From Planctomycetota bacterium (GTDB taxonomy: Bacteria; Planctomycetota; Brocadiia; SM23-32), in NCBI GenBank assembly GCA_030604585.1, contig JAUVVP010000106.1:1-6701 (forward strand): 6,701 nucleotides of DNA, written 5' to 3'. The position numbers and the translations under genes are program-made. The first letter of the stretch is position 1. Each line of letters opens with the position of its first letter. The notes under the pieces are model-generated. The model searched no databases, was not told the DNA's origin, and saw only the letters and a list, made by a program, of their open reading frames with translations. Of the stretch, positions 1 to 5,437 are shown in pieces.

Positions 1-21
1 GCCTGTATCCGGATTTAATCC
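1..21. repeat. Right arm of palindromic repeat, copy 1 (cut by window edge)
   Basis: These 21 bases recur exactly at 186-206. There they form the right arm of an imperfect palindrome starting at about 137, so this is probably the end of another copy whose left part lies outside the window. As in the second copy, an array of 7-bp units follows downstream (here after 2 bases, there after about 50). The exact match is seen directly; membership of a genome-wide repeat family is inferred. Confidence 0.75.
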
Positions 22-27
22 TGTTCG

Positions 28-76
28 TTGATAGTTGCTCGTTGTCAGTTGATAGTTGCTCGTTGTTAGTTGTTAG
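28..76. repeat. Heptanucleotide tandem array, seven units
   Basis: Seven consecutive 7-bp units, each starting TTG: TTGATAG, TTGCTCG, TTGTCAG, TTGATAG, TTGCTCG, TTGTTAG, TTGTTAG. The last four units (49-76) recur identically and in the same order at 260-287. The phase of seven is unbroken. This resembles the short tandemly repeated repetitive (STRR) heptanucleotide arrays known from filamentous cyanobacteria and also seen in intergenic DNA of other bacteria. The three-unit repeat in the first part suggests internal duplication by slippage. Confidence 0.85.
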
Positions 77-136
77 TCAACGGCAGTGTCTTGAGCCTCG
101 CATCGGCTCGTCCGATCAGTCTGCGAGCCCCCCGAG

Positions 137-206
137 GATTAAACCGGGACTGGCATCCTTCCTTGCGACGAAGGAGCAAGAAGGTGCCTGTATCCGGATT
201 TAATCC
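137..206. repeat. Imperfect palindromic (REP/MITE-like) element
   Basis: The two ends can fold into one long hairpin. Positions 137-144 pair with 199-206 (8 bp), 145-148 with 194-197 after a one-base bulge, and then ACTGGCA pairs with TGCCTGT with a single T-T mismatch, around an inner hairpin centred near 172. The right arm (186-206) recurs at 1-21. There is no open reading frame that could be a transposase, so if mobile it would depend on an enzyme in trans. A GCCCCC/GGGGGC stem at 222-238 follows directly and may belong to the same element. Confidence 0.6.
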
Positions 207-259
207 GACCGCCCCACGAGCGCCCCCAAGGAGGGGGCCGGCACTAACGTGCCCATTCG

Positions 260-294
260 TTGATAGTTGCTCGTTGTTAGTTGTTAGTTGGTCG
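260..294. repeat. Heptanucleotide tandem array, second copy
   Basis: Units TTGATAG, TTGCTCG, TTGTTAG and TTGTTAG, then a diverged TTGGTCG. The first four units are identical in sequence and order to those at 49-76, and the match extends a few bases to either side. Compared with the first array this copy lacks the internal three-unit duplication. Confidence 0.8.
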
Positions 295-326
295 TCGGAG
301 ACCATTCCGCAGCTTGGCGCCGCGAG

Positions 327-361
327 AATCCGCAATCCGCAATCTGCATTCCGCAATCCGA
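327..361. repeat. Heptanucleotide tandem array of a different unit (AATCCGC)
   Basis: Five 7-bp units in register: AATCCGC, AATCCGC, AATCTGC, ATTCCGC, AATCCGA. The unit is unrelated to the TTGNTNG unit upstream but has the same 7-base period. Because seven is not a multiple of three, the array reads as a cycling peptide in any frame, which explains the spurious open frames here. Confidence 0.8.
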
Positions 362-408
362 AGCGCCCCCTGTCGGCGTCCGTTGCGACCATGCCCTTGC
401 CAGGGCGT

Positions 409-437
409 TTGACACCGCCCGCGCCATGTGGCAGAAC
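409..437 (+). promoter_or_regulatory. Possible promoter for the TIM-barrel isomerase gene
   Basis: A perfect TTGACA (409-414) lies about 95 bases before the start codon. The matching -10 at 17-bp spacing is only CAGAAC (432-437), three of six to consensus. No other sigma70-like pair is evident between the repeats and the gene. The -35 is good and the -10 weak, so this is tentative. Confidence 0.3.
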
Positions 438-509
438 TATCCCCTCGGTCGGCAGGCCGGCGATGCCTGCCCAGAGGACTGAGAGTGGCGGCAACGGAGG
501 AGAACGGCA

Positions 510-1361
510 ATGGATGCAAAGCCTTTTCGGTACTGTCTGAACACCAGCACCATCAAGGGGCAGCGGCTCTCGCTGGTTGAGGAACTGGAGCTGGTGGCGG
601 AGGCCGGCTACGACGGCCTCGAGCCGTGGATCAGGGAGCTGGACGAGTACGTTGCCTCGGATGGCTGCCTGAAGGACCTGGGCGAGCGCGCCCGGGACCT
701 GGGGCTTACGCTTGAGAACGCCATCGGCTTCTTCGAATGGGTGGTGGACGACGAGGCGCTGCGTGCGAAGGGCCTCGAAGAGGCCCGGCGCAACATGGAC
801 ATGTGCGCGCAGATCGGCTGCGCGCGGCTGGCGGCGCCGCCGTTCGGGGCGACCGACGTGGAGGACCTGGACCTGAGGAGGGCGGCGGAGCGCTACCGCG
901 AGCTGCTGGAGATCGGCGAGGGATACGGCGTGACGCCGATGGCCGAGTTCTGGGGCATGTCGAAGAGCCTGAGCCGGCTCAGCGAGGCCGTCTTCGTGGC
1001 GATGGACAGCGGCCGCCGCGATGCGTGCATTCTTGCCGACGTCTTCCACATGCACAAGGCCGGCAGTCCCTACGAAGGGCTGCGGCTGCTCGGGCCGCAG
1101 ACGATGGGACTCCTGCACGTCAACGACTTCCCGGGCGGCCTGGCGCGCGAGGAGGTCACCGACGCCGACCGCGTCTATCCCGGCGACGGCGCAGCGCCCC
1201 TGAAGCGGATCTTCCGGGACGTATACGACGCGGGCTTCCGCGGGCCGGTCTCGCTGGAGCTGTTCAATGAGGGCTATTGGCGGCAGGACGCCCTGACGGT
1301 GGCGCGCACGGGGCTGGCGAAGACGAAGGCCATCGTTGAGGGGGCGGCCTCGGAAGCCTGA
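510..1361 (+). CDS. Sugar phosphate isomerase/epimerase-like TIM-barrel protein
   Basis: A 283-residue protein of the AP-endonuclease-2/xylose-isomerase-like TIM-barrel superfamily (IolE/hydroxypyruvate isomerase-like), whose members isomerise or epimerise sugars and inositol derivatives in the cytoplasm using a divalent metal. The four expected metal ligands are visible in order at strand ends: E146 (AEFWG), D177 (ILADVFHMHK, with H180), H203 (LLHVND) and E250 (SLELFNE). The loop DRVYPGDG (220-227) matches the conserved G-[DE]-G turn. Length is typical and no signal peptide is seen. The start is set by GGAGG at 496-500, nine bases before the ATG. About 88% of the first 120 codons end in G or C. 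The gene is convergent with the MFS remnant, with 12 bases between the stop codons. The exact substrate cannot be told from sequence. Confidence 0.92.
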   Translation: MDAKPFRYCLNTSTIKGQRLSLVEELELVAEAGYDGLEPWIRELDEYVASDGCLKDLGERARDLGLTLENAIGFFEWVVDDEALRAKGLEEARRNMDMCAQIGCARLAAPPFGATDVEDLDLRRAAERYRELLEIGEGYGVTPMAEFWGMSKSLSRLSEAVFVAMDSGRRDACILADVFHMHKAGSPYEGLRLLGPQTMGLLHVNDFPGGLAREEVTDADRVYPGDGAAPLKRIFRDVYDAGFRGPVSLELFNEGYWRQDALTVARTGLAKTKAIVEGAASEA

Positions 1362-1373
1362 AGCGCGAGGAGT

Positions 1374-1880
1374 TCACTCGCTCCGGCCGGCGCCCTTACG
1401 CGGTGTGCACAACTGTAGGGGCAGCAGGGACAGCGCCATGGCGCCCGCGGTGAAGTAGAAAAGCAGTGCATGCCCCCACCTGTCCATGATCCATCCCCCG
1501 GCGGGCGCGGCGACCATGGCGATCGGCGTCAATACCGCCATGGCCAGCGTGGAGTAGCCGACGCGCCGGCCGCGCGGATAGATGCGCAGCGCGAACGCGG
1601 TGGCGGAGACCCCTTCGGCGGAGCGCCCGACGCTGCCCAGAAAGACCGCTGCAATGTAAAGCGACCATGCGCCCGCCGGCGCGAAGGCCGCCAGCAGAGC
1701 CGACGCGGCCCCCAGCAGGGCCCCGAGTTGGATCAGGCGCCGGTGCCCGATCCGCTCGGCAAGGAACGGCGCGGCGAGCGTGCCGACAATGGTCGCCAGC
1801 CGACGCACCACGATGAAGCAGCCCACCACGAGCGCCTCATTCATGCCGTGATAGACGGACGACAACGGGCTGAAGGACAA
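1374..1880 (-). pseudogene. C-terminal half of an MFS transporter (5' truncated)
   Basis: The translation (168 residues if begun at the TTG at 1880) is the second half of a major facilitator superfamily permease. It begins inside what should be TM7 and continues with hydrophobic segments at roughly residues 24-42, 49-67, 73-90, 108-127 and 135-156, which fit TM8-TM12. The cytoplasmic loop LAERIGHRR (40-48) corresponds to the G-x-L-x-D-R-x-G-R-R motif between TM8 and TM9. A full MFS protein has about 400 residues and 12 TMs, so the N-terminal six helices are missing. An in-frame TGA lies at 1899-1901 and no MFS-like translation is found in any frame upstream. The remaining half is otherwise open with high GC3, so the break may be recent. 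A six-helix protein started at TTG is possible but unlikely to transport. Confidence 0.8.
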
Positions 1881-2616
1881 GGGGCTGACTGTGCTTGCTC
1901 AGCCAGTTAGCTCCGCTCCCTTCGGCATCGGCGCTTGGGAGGTAGGTAAGGTCAAGGTGCGCAGGGCCACGCAGCATCCGCTTGTGTTCAGCGAGGTTTG
2001 ATCGCCGGGCGCCCAAGCGCTGGACTTCCGGGCGTTCGTCGGCGGCCGTTGAGTCTTTCCGGCAGCTGGCCGTGCCCCTTTCTGCAGGGCGGGAAGGTTG
2101 GCTCGGCCAGCTCAGACTTATGCCGCCTGTCGGGGCAGATCACGCCCGGGCATTGTAAGCCTGGCTGACGGGCAAACGGCACCCAGCGGTCCATGCGCCG
2201 TGCCCGGGCTTCATTCTTTCTCGCATTCCTGGCCTGGGAGCCCGGAATCTTGCCGCTTGCCTGTTCGCAACCCCTTCGTCATCCCGTGCCTCGCCGGACA
2301 GCTCGGTCATCGGACAACTGCCGTCAACTCCCTGATGCAGTCTCTCGACTGGCCTGCAGACTGGGAGGAGCAACTGGGAGTAGTCCACCGCATGGCTTCA
2401 TGTTGTCAGTTGGCTACCGTCCGGACAAGCAGACTCACGACGATCCCCCGGGGGCACGCTCACCAGGGTTTCCGTCTCACCATGGCACTCATGGTAAGAC
2501 GGCATGGTTTTCGCTCCCATACGTGGTAGTCGCTTCCTGGTACAGCTAGCGGCAGGATCCCCGGTGCGCCTTTGCTGCCCGGGCGTCGTCGCCTGCGGGG
2601 GGAGTAGGGAGAGTCG
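1881..2616. other. 736-bp gap without a convincing gene; structured DNA
   Basis: This stretch separates the broken MFS gene from the unknown gene at 2617. Several open frames of 60-143 codons exist on both strands, but none has a recognisable domain, a clear ribosome binding site or consistent codon bias, and they are rich in Arg, Pro and Ser as out-of-frame GC-rich DNA is. What stands out is secondary structure: strong hairpins at 2064-2112, 2144-2209 and 2472-2502, entered separately. At the left edge GGCTGA (1883-1888) and TCAGCC (1899-1904) form an inverted repeat just where MFS homology stops. Between about 1905 and 2040 nothing recognisable is seen. Confidence 0.55.
2040..2510 (-). ncRNA. 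Candidate structured RNA, possibly group II intron-like remnant
   Basis: Three strong foldable elements sit within about 450 bases. (a) 2472-2484 pairs with 2490-2502, 13 bp with a 5-base loop; the single imperfect pair is C-A as plus-strand RNA but G-U as minus-strand RNA. (b) 2144-2151 (GCCCGGGC) pairs with 2202-2209, enclosing 2176-2182/2195-2201 (7 bp), whose only imperfect pair is again a G-U on the minus strand. (c) 2064-2072 pairs perfectly with 2104-2112, flanked by 2052-2056/2114-2118. Two independent wobbles favouring the same strand suggest selection on a minus-strand RNA. The purine-rich minus-strand sequence between stems recalls domain I of ORF-containing group II introns, but I find no domain V hairpin and no reverse transcriptase, so that identity is a guess. 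Confidence 0.3.
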
Positions 2617-3324
2617 ATGTTCAGGCAGCCTCTGGACTGCATGGCGTGGAGACGGGTCTTTGAGCAAGACTACTTCGTAGGGGGGCCGAACGAGTGCTTC
2701 CGGTCAGCACTGGCCAACGCCCTGGTGCTTCTGGGGGACCGCCCTGCTGCGCAGCTCGCCTATGACAACTACCCGAAGCACCCATTTGCGCTGCCAAAGA
2801 GGGGCGTTCACTTGGCCCTGACAAGTCGAATGGTCCTTGATCTGACAGAGGGCAAGTACTGCGGGCATCTCCATACGCATCGCTTGTACAGTGCGCATCC
2901 CACTGATCTTGATTCGGAGTTGATGCGCTTTCTCGGGGACGGCTGGGAAGCAGCCGCGTCAGCTGTTCGCAGAGAGCGCCAGGTCGGGAGGATTCGCGAG
3001 TACTCCTCCGCTGTATGCCTCGGGAGTCTGGCTCATGCGAACCCGTGCGTCCGAGCCGTGAGTCACTATGCTGGGAACTACTCGTCAGGCGTTGCTGCGG
3101 CCTACTGCGCCACTCTTGCGTCTCACGCAATCGTGGAAGTCGGACGGGGCTCCGACTCCCTGCTCGGGGTCTTCGTCGACAACGGTAACGTGGTAGGCAT
3201 CACTTACAGCTCCTTCTGGCGGCGCGACAGGCTTGCCGGCCGCCTCGTGGAGGCGACTCAGTGCCTGCTCGAAATAACGCGTACTCGACGAGCCACCTGG
3301 CACTGTCGTCGCACCGCTGCATAA
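2617..3324 (+). CDS. Hypothetical protein, possible papain/C39-like fold
   Basis: A 235-residue protein that I do not recognise as a named family. The stretch GPNECFRSALANALVLLGD (23-41) resembles the nucleophile helix of C39/papain-like cysteine peptidases, where Cys is followed by a small-residue helix; C27 would be the nucleophile. SHAIVEVGR (169-177, with H170) followed by LLGVFVDNGNVVGI (182-195, with D188) has the His-strand-turn-Asp order of that fold, and Q17 could serve the oxyanion hole although it is further from the Cys than usual. No signal peptide or membrane segment is seen. The ATG follows GGGGGGAG (2597-2604) and AGGGAGAG (2606-2613), neither ideally spaced; Met9 (2641) is an alternative start. 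Only about 71% of the first 111 codons end in G or C, clearly less than the isomerase gene, which fits horizontal acquisition. The last 20 residues, rich in Arg, may come from a late frameshift. Confidence 0.55.
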   Translation: MFRQPLDCMAWRRVFEQDYFVGGPNECFRSALANALVLLGDRPAAQLAYDNYPKHPFALPKRGVHLALTSRMVLDLTEGKYCGHLHTHRLYSAHPTDLDSELMRFLGDGWEAAASAVRRERQVGRIREYSSAVCLGSLAHANPCVRAVSHYAGNYSSGVAAAYCATLASHAIVEVGRGSDSLLGVFVDNGNVVGITYSSFWRRDRLAGRLVEATQCLLEITRTRRATWHCRRTAA

Positions 3325-3443
3325 GGCCGTCTGCCTTACATCCGTGTCCTCGAGTGCTTCATGCCGCAGGTCGGCTTCTGGAGCGGAGAAGTCGGCAGCC
3401 GCTACCGAGGACCTGCGCTCCTTCCCGGGTCGTGCACGTCCTC

Positions 3444-3476
3444 CTGATGCGCCCGGGGACCTCGGGCGCACATCAG
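3444..3476. terminator. Hairpin between convergent genes, possible bidirectional terminator
   Basis: TGCGCCCG (3448-3455) pairs perfectly with CGGGCGCA (3463-3470) around a 7-base loop, and CTGA/TCAG (3444-3447/3473-3476) extends the stem beyond a 2-base bulge. It lies in the 148-bp gap between two converging genes and includes the stop codon of the metallopeptidase gene. Neither strand has a U-tract after it, so a classical intrinsic terminator is not shown; it could instead block 3' exonucleases or act with Rho. Confidence 0.5.
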
Positions 3477-4327
3477 CTGGAGTACGCGCGGTAGCTCCGG
3501 GCGGCATTTAGCTGCCTGGACAGCTCCCTCTGCATCCTGGCCAGCCGAGCCGACAGCAGCCATGCCTTGTACTTGGAGGCCCCGCGGCCTTCGGAAGCGT
3601 CAATAGCCTCAGCAGAGGCAGCTAGGGAATCCACTTTGTGTTTCAGCGCTTTGCTTGCCATGGCCTCGAGAGATGCGGCAACGGTCCGCGGCACTCTCGC
3701 CGGCACGTCCGGGCCCGGCCGGTGATACGAAGCCAAGTCGAGGAAGTACCACAGCTCGTCGTACGTCCGCCCCAGTTCGGCAACCTGCTGCTTGAGCCCC
3801 CTGGCATTTGGCGAGGGTCGCACGCGTCCCGATTGGGCCACCCGGTCCGGGGCCGTCAATTCCCTCAATGCGTCTCTTCCGTCCAGGAAGGGAAGCGCCG
3901 ACGCGACCTCGGCGGGACGCCATTCCCTGAGTTTCGCGGCCTCGACCACCCCTCTTGCGATGGTAGCCGGTGCCAGGTATCCCACGGCGCCTTTGTGCTG
4001 CCGCCACGTCGAGCCCCACAGGTGGACCTGGTGGTCGCTGGTCCACTCCACGGGTTCGTAGCCGCGCACCAGTAGGGGGTCGAGGCCGAGGTAGACGGCG
4101 GCAAACTCCGTCAGGAGCTCGTACCCCCGGCTGTCCCCCCTAATGCCATGGTGTCTCAGGTATGCATGCGTGAGTTCGTGAGCCGGAACAGCCAGCACCT
4201 CCCCGAGCCCCACCAGGGCGTCGCCGAACGACCAGAATGACCCCTCGACGACGTGGCACCAGAAGTTGACGGTGGATGGCGCCGCCCGCTTCTCGAGCCT
4301 TGCGCGGATTCTGCTCGCTACGCCCAT
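3473..4327 (-). CDS. Putative HExxH zinc metallopeptidase-like protein
   Basis: A 284-residue protein with a clear zinc signature: VPAHELTHAYLRHHG, with H50, E51 and H54, followed by GYELLTEFAAVYLGLD, where E70 (or E74) should be the third ligand as in gluzincins. The arrangement HELxH, about 15 residues, then [DY]-E-x-L-T-[DE], a small hydrophobic helix ending in GLD or GLG and later a GYL motif (117-119, GAVGYLAP) matches a group of uncharacterised bacterial proteins I know only as hypotheticals. The C-terminal third (about 215-284) is Ala/Lys/Arg-rich and predicted helical. No signal peptide is seen, so it is probably cytoplasmic. I chose ATG 4327 over ATG 4375 because the latter overlaps an extended -10 sequence; the open frame running to 5275 is antisense to the neighbouring gene. 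The gene is divergent from the isochorismatase gene and convergent with the hypothetical gene at 2617. Substrate is unknown. Confidence 0.75.
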   Translation of the reverse strand: MGVASRIRARLEKRAAPSTVNFWCHVVEGSFWSFGDALVGLGEVLAVPAHELTHAYLRHHGIRGDSRGYELLTEFAAVYLGLDPLLVRGYEPVEWTSDHQVHLWGSTWRQHKGAVGYLAPATIARGVVEAAKLREWRPAEVASALPFLDGRDALRELTAPDRVAQSGRVRPSPNARGLKQQVAELGRTYDELWYFLDLASYHRPGPDVPARVPRTVAASLEAMASKALKHKVDSLAASAEAIDASEGRGASKYKAWLLSARLARMQRELSRQLNAARSYRAYSS

Positions 4328-4370
4328 AGTCCGTCCCGCAGACGATGGATTGCGCACTGCCAAACGGCAC

Positions 4371-4379
4371 AGCATACCA
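4371..4379 (-). promoter_or_regulatory. Extended -10 promoter element for the metallopeptidase gene
   Basis: On the minus strand these bases read TGGTATGCT, an extended -10 (TGn followed by TATGCT, four of six to consensus). A TTGCCC lies 15 bases upstream as a weak -35. Transcription would begin near 4363, about 36 bases before ATG 4327. The same bases contain an alternative in-frame ATG (4375), so the promoter and the longer start exclude each other. Confidence 0.4.
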
Positions 4380-4443
4380 CCTTGCGCCGGCGGGCAAAAC
4401 GCCAGACCCGGAGCGCCTTCCTTCCAGCCGCGGCGCCTGCTCC

Positions 4444-4472
4444 TGGAAACGCGCCGGCCGTCGGCATATACT
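4444..4472 (+). promoter_or_regulatory. Sigma70-like promoter for the isochorismatase gene
   Basis: TGGAAA (4444-4449, four of six to TTGACA), a 17-base spacer, then TATACT (4467-4472, five of six to TATAAT). The predicted transcript starts near 4479, leaving a leader of about 32 bases that contains the ribosome binding site at 4497-4502. Position, spacing and orientation all fit. Confidence 0.55.
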
Positions 4473-4510
4473 GCCCCGGCTCCAATCCCGTTGATGGGAG
4501 GAACTGCAAG

Positions 4511-5263
4511 ATGAGCGATGATGCCGCGCTGCGCCTGAACCTGCGAACGCAGCGCCTGGGCCAGGATGAGGGCGGCCACAATCAGTGGCAGACCGTGACG
4601 AGCGCGAAGACGCTGCGTGCGGCCGAGGTCGCACTGCTCCTGTGCGACGTGTGGGACGCGCATCACTGCCGCGGCGCCGTCGAGCGCCTGGAGGAGATGC
4701 TGCCGCGGATGAACGAGGTCGTCGGCGCGACCCGCGCCCGTGGGATCCACATCATCCACGCGCCGTCGGACACGATGGACTTCTACGCCGACGCGCCGGC
4801 GCGCAAGCGGGCGCAAGAGATGCCGCCTGTCGAGCCGCCGCCCGACCTGGAGCACGATGACCCGCCGTCGCCGGTGGACACGTCGCAGGGCGCCTGCGAC
4901 ACGGAGGACACGGGCGACCAGCCCTGGACGCGGCAGCACCCGGGCATCGAGATCGACCAGGGCCGCGACCTTATCACCGACGTCGGCCGCGAGGTCTACA
5001 GCTACCTGCAGCAGAACGGCATCGAGCTGCTCATTATCATGGGCGTGCACACGAACATGTGCGTGCTCCACAGGAGCTTCGCCATCAAGCAGATGGTCCG
5101 GTGGGGCGTGCGCGTGGCGCTCGTGCGCGACCTGACCGACACGATGTACAACCCGGCCATGTCCCCCTACGTCAGCCACGACGAGGGCACCCGCCTTGTG
5201 GTCGAGTACATCGAGAAGTTCTGGTGCCCGACGATACCTTCGGAGGACCTGGTGCGCGACTGA
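4511..5263 (+). CDS. Isochorismatase-family cysteine hydrolase
   Basis: A 250-residue protein of the isochorismatase/nicotinamidase-like hydrolase superfamily, cytoplasmic enzymes that cleave amide or vinyl-ether bonds through a Cys nucleophile. D46 in ALLLCDVWDAHHC (41-53) is the catalytic Asp, and C184 in GVHTNMCVLHRSF (178-190) is the nucleophile, preceded by the expected beta-alpha turn. The third member, usually Lys, is not seen: the expected region reads PWTRQHPGIEID (138-149), with R141 in its place. Residues 90-140 form a Pro/acidic insertion (APARKRAQEMPPVEPP onwards) characteristic of one subfamily often found in Planctomycetes and Verrucomicrobia. The C-terminus has VSHDEGTRLVVEYIEKFWCPTI, also typical. 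GGAGGA (4497-4502) lies 8 bases before the ATG, which makes the longer upstream open frame unnecessary. Physiological substrate unknown. Confidence 0.9.
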   Translation: MSDDAALRLNLRTQRLGQDEGGHNQWQTVTSAKTLRAAEVALLLCDVWDAHHCRGAVERLEEMLPRMNEVVGATRARGIHIIHAPSDTMDFYADAPARKRAQEMPPVEPPPDLEHDDPPSPVDTSQGACDTEDTGDQPWTRQHPGIEIDQGRDLITDVGREVYSYLQQNGIELLIIMGVHTNMCVLHRSFAIKQMVRWGVRVALVRDLTDTMYNPAMSPYVSHDEGTRLVVEYIEKFWCPTIPSEDLVRD

Positions 5264-5375
5264 CGCCGTCATCACGGACGACAGGACTTACTCGAAGGAC
5301 CCCCAGCCCCTCTACGCGCACCGCCGCCGGGTCGCGGCCATGATCGAGGAATTGTCTTCGGCGCTGAGGCCTTAG
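5264..5375 (+). pseudogene. Coding-like 3' remnant after the isochorismatase gene
   Basis: Beginning just after the isochorismatase stop, in the next frame, 36 codons from 5268 to a TAG at 5373-5375 read ITDDRTYSKDPQPLYAHR then RRVAAMIEELSSALRP. Nearly every codon ends in G or C, as in the neighbouring genes, and the peptide has a plausible C-terminal amphipathic helix (VAAMIEELSSAL). There is no start codon or ribosome binding site before it; the only ATG is internal (5340). It is either the tail of a deleted gene or a C-terminal extension of the isochorismatase lost by a frameshift near 5261. I do not recognise the family. Confidence 0.45.
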
Positions 5376-5409
5376 CCCGGATTGCTCACCAAGTTCTGTG
5401 CTCTGTACG

Positions 5410-5437
5410 CTGAAAGGGCCTCCTGGGCTGCTATGAT
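5410..5437 (+). promoter_or_regulatory. Promoter-like site without a gene downstream
   Basis: CTGAAA (5410-5415, four of six to TTGACA), a 16-base spacer ending in TGC, then TATGAT (5432-5437, five of six to TATAAT). The TG at 5429-5430 makes an extended -10. Predicted transcription would start near 5444, inside a hairpin (5438-5443/5457-5462, AGGCGC/GCGCCT). No coding sequence follows for over 700 bases on this strand. Confidence 0.4.

Noticed and set aside
28..361. CRISPR-like array
   Set aside because: Units are 7 bp and directly adjacent, without spacers, and no cas gene is present.
70..540. 156-codon plus-strand open frame before the isomerase gene
   Set aside because: It is translated repeat sequence: the heptamers read as cycling peptides (DSCSLLVVSW, RNPQSAFRNP), and it overlaps the isomerase start in another frame.
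66..1118. 350-codon open frame on the minus strand
   Set aside because: Antisense to the TIM-barrel gene for most of its length; His/Arg/Val/Pro-rich with no domain. The opposite strand has catalytic residues and a good ribosome binding site.
1990..2616. Complete group II intron
   Set aside because: No domain V hairpin and no intron-encoded reverse transcriptase were found on either strand; at most a remnant or a different structured RNA.
1988..2667. Small open frames on both strands (for example 2098-2529 plus, 2398-2667 minus)
   Set aside because: No clear ribosome binding sites, domains or codon bias; they overlap one another and cross the hairpins.
4328..5275. Upstream half of the 600-codon minus-strand open frame
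   Set aside because: Antisense shadow of the isochorismatase gene plus the intergenic region. Recognisable metallopeptidase sequence begins only after the Met at 4327.
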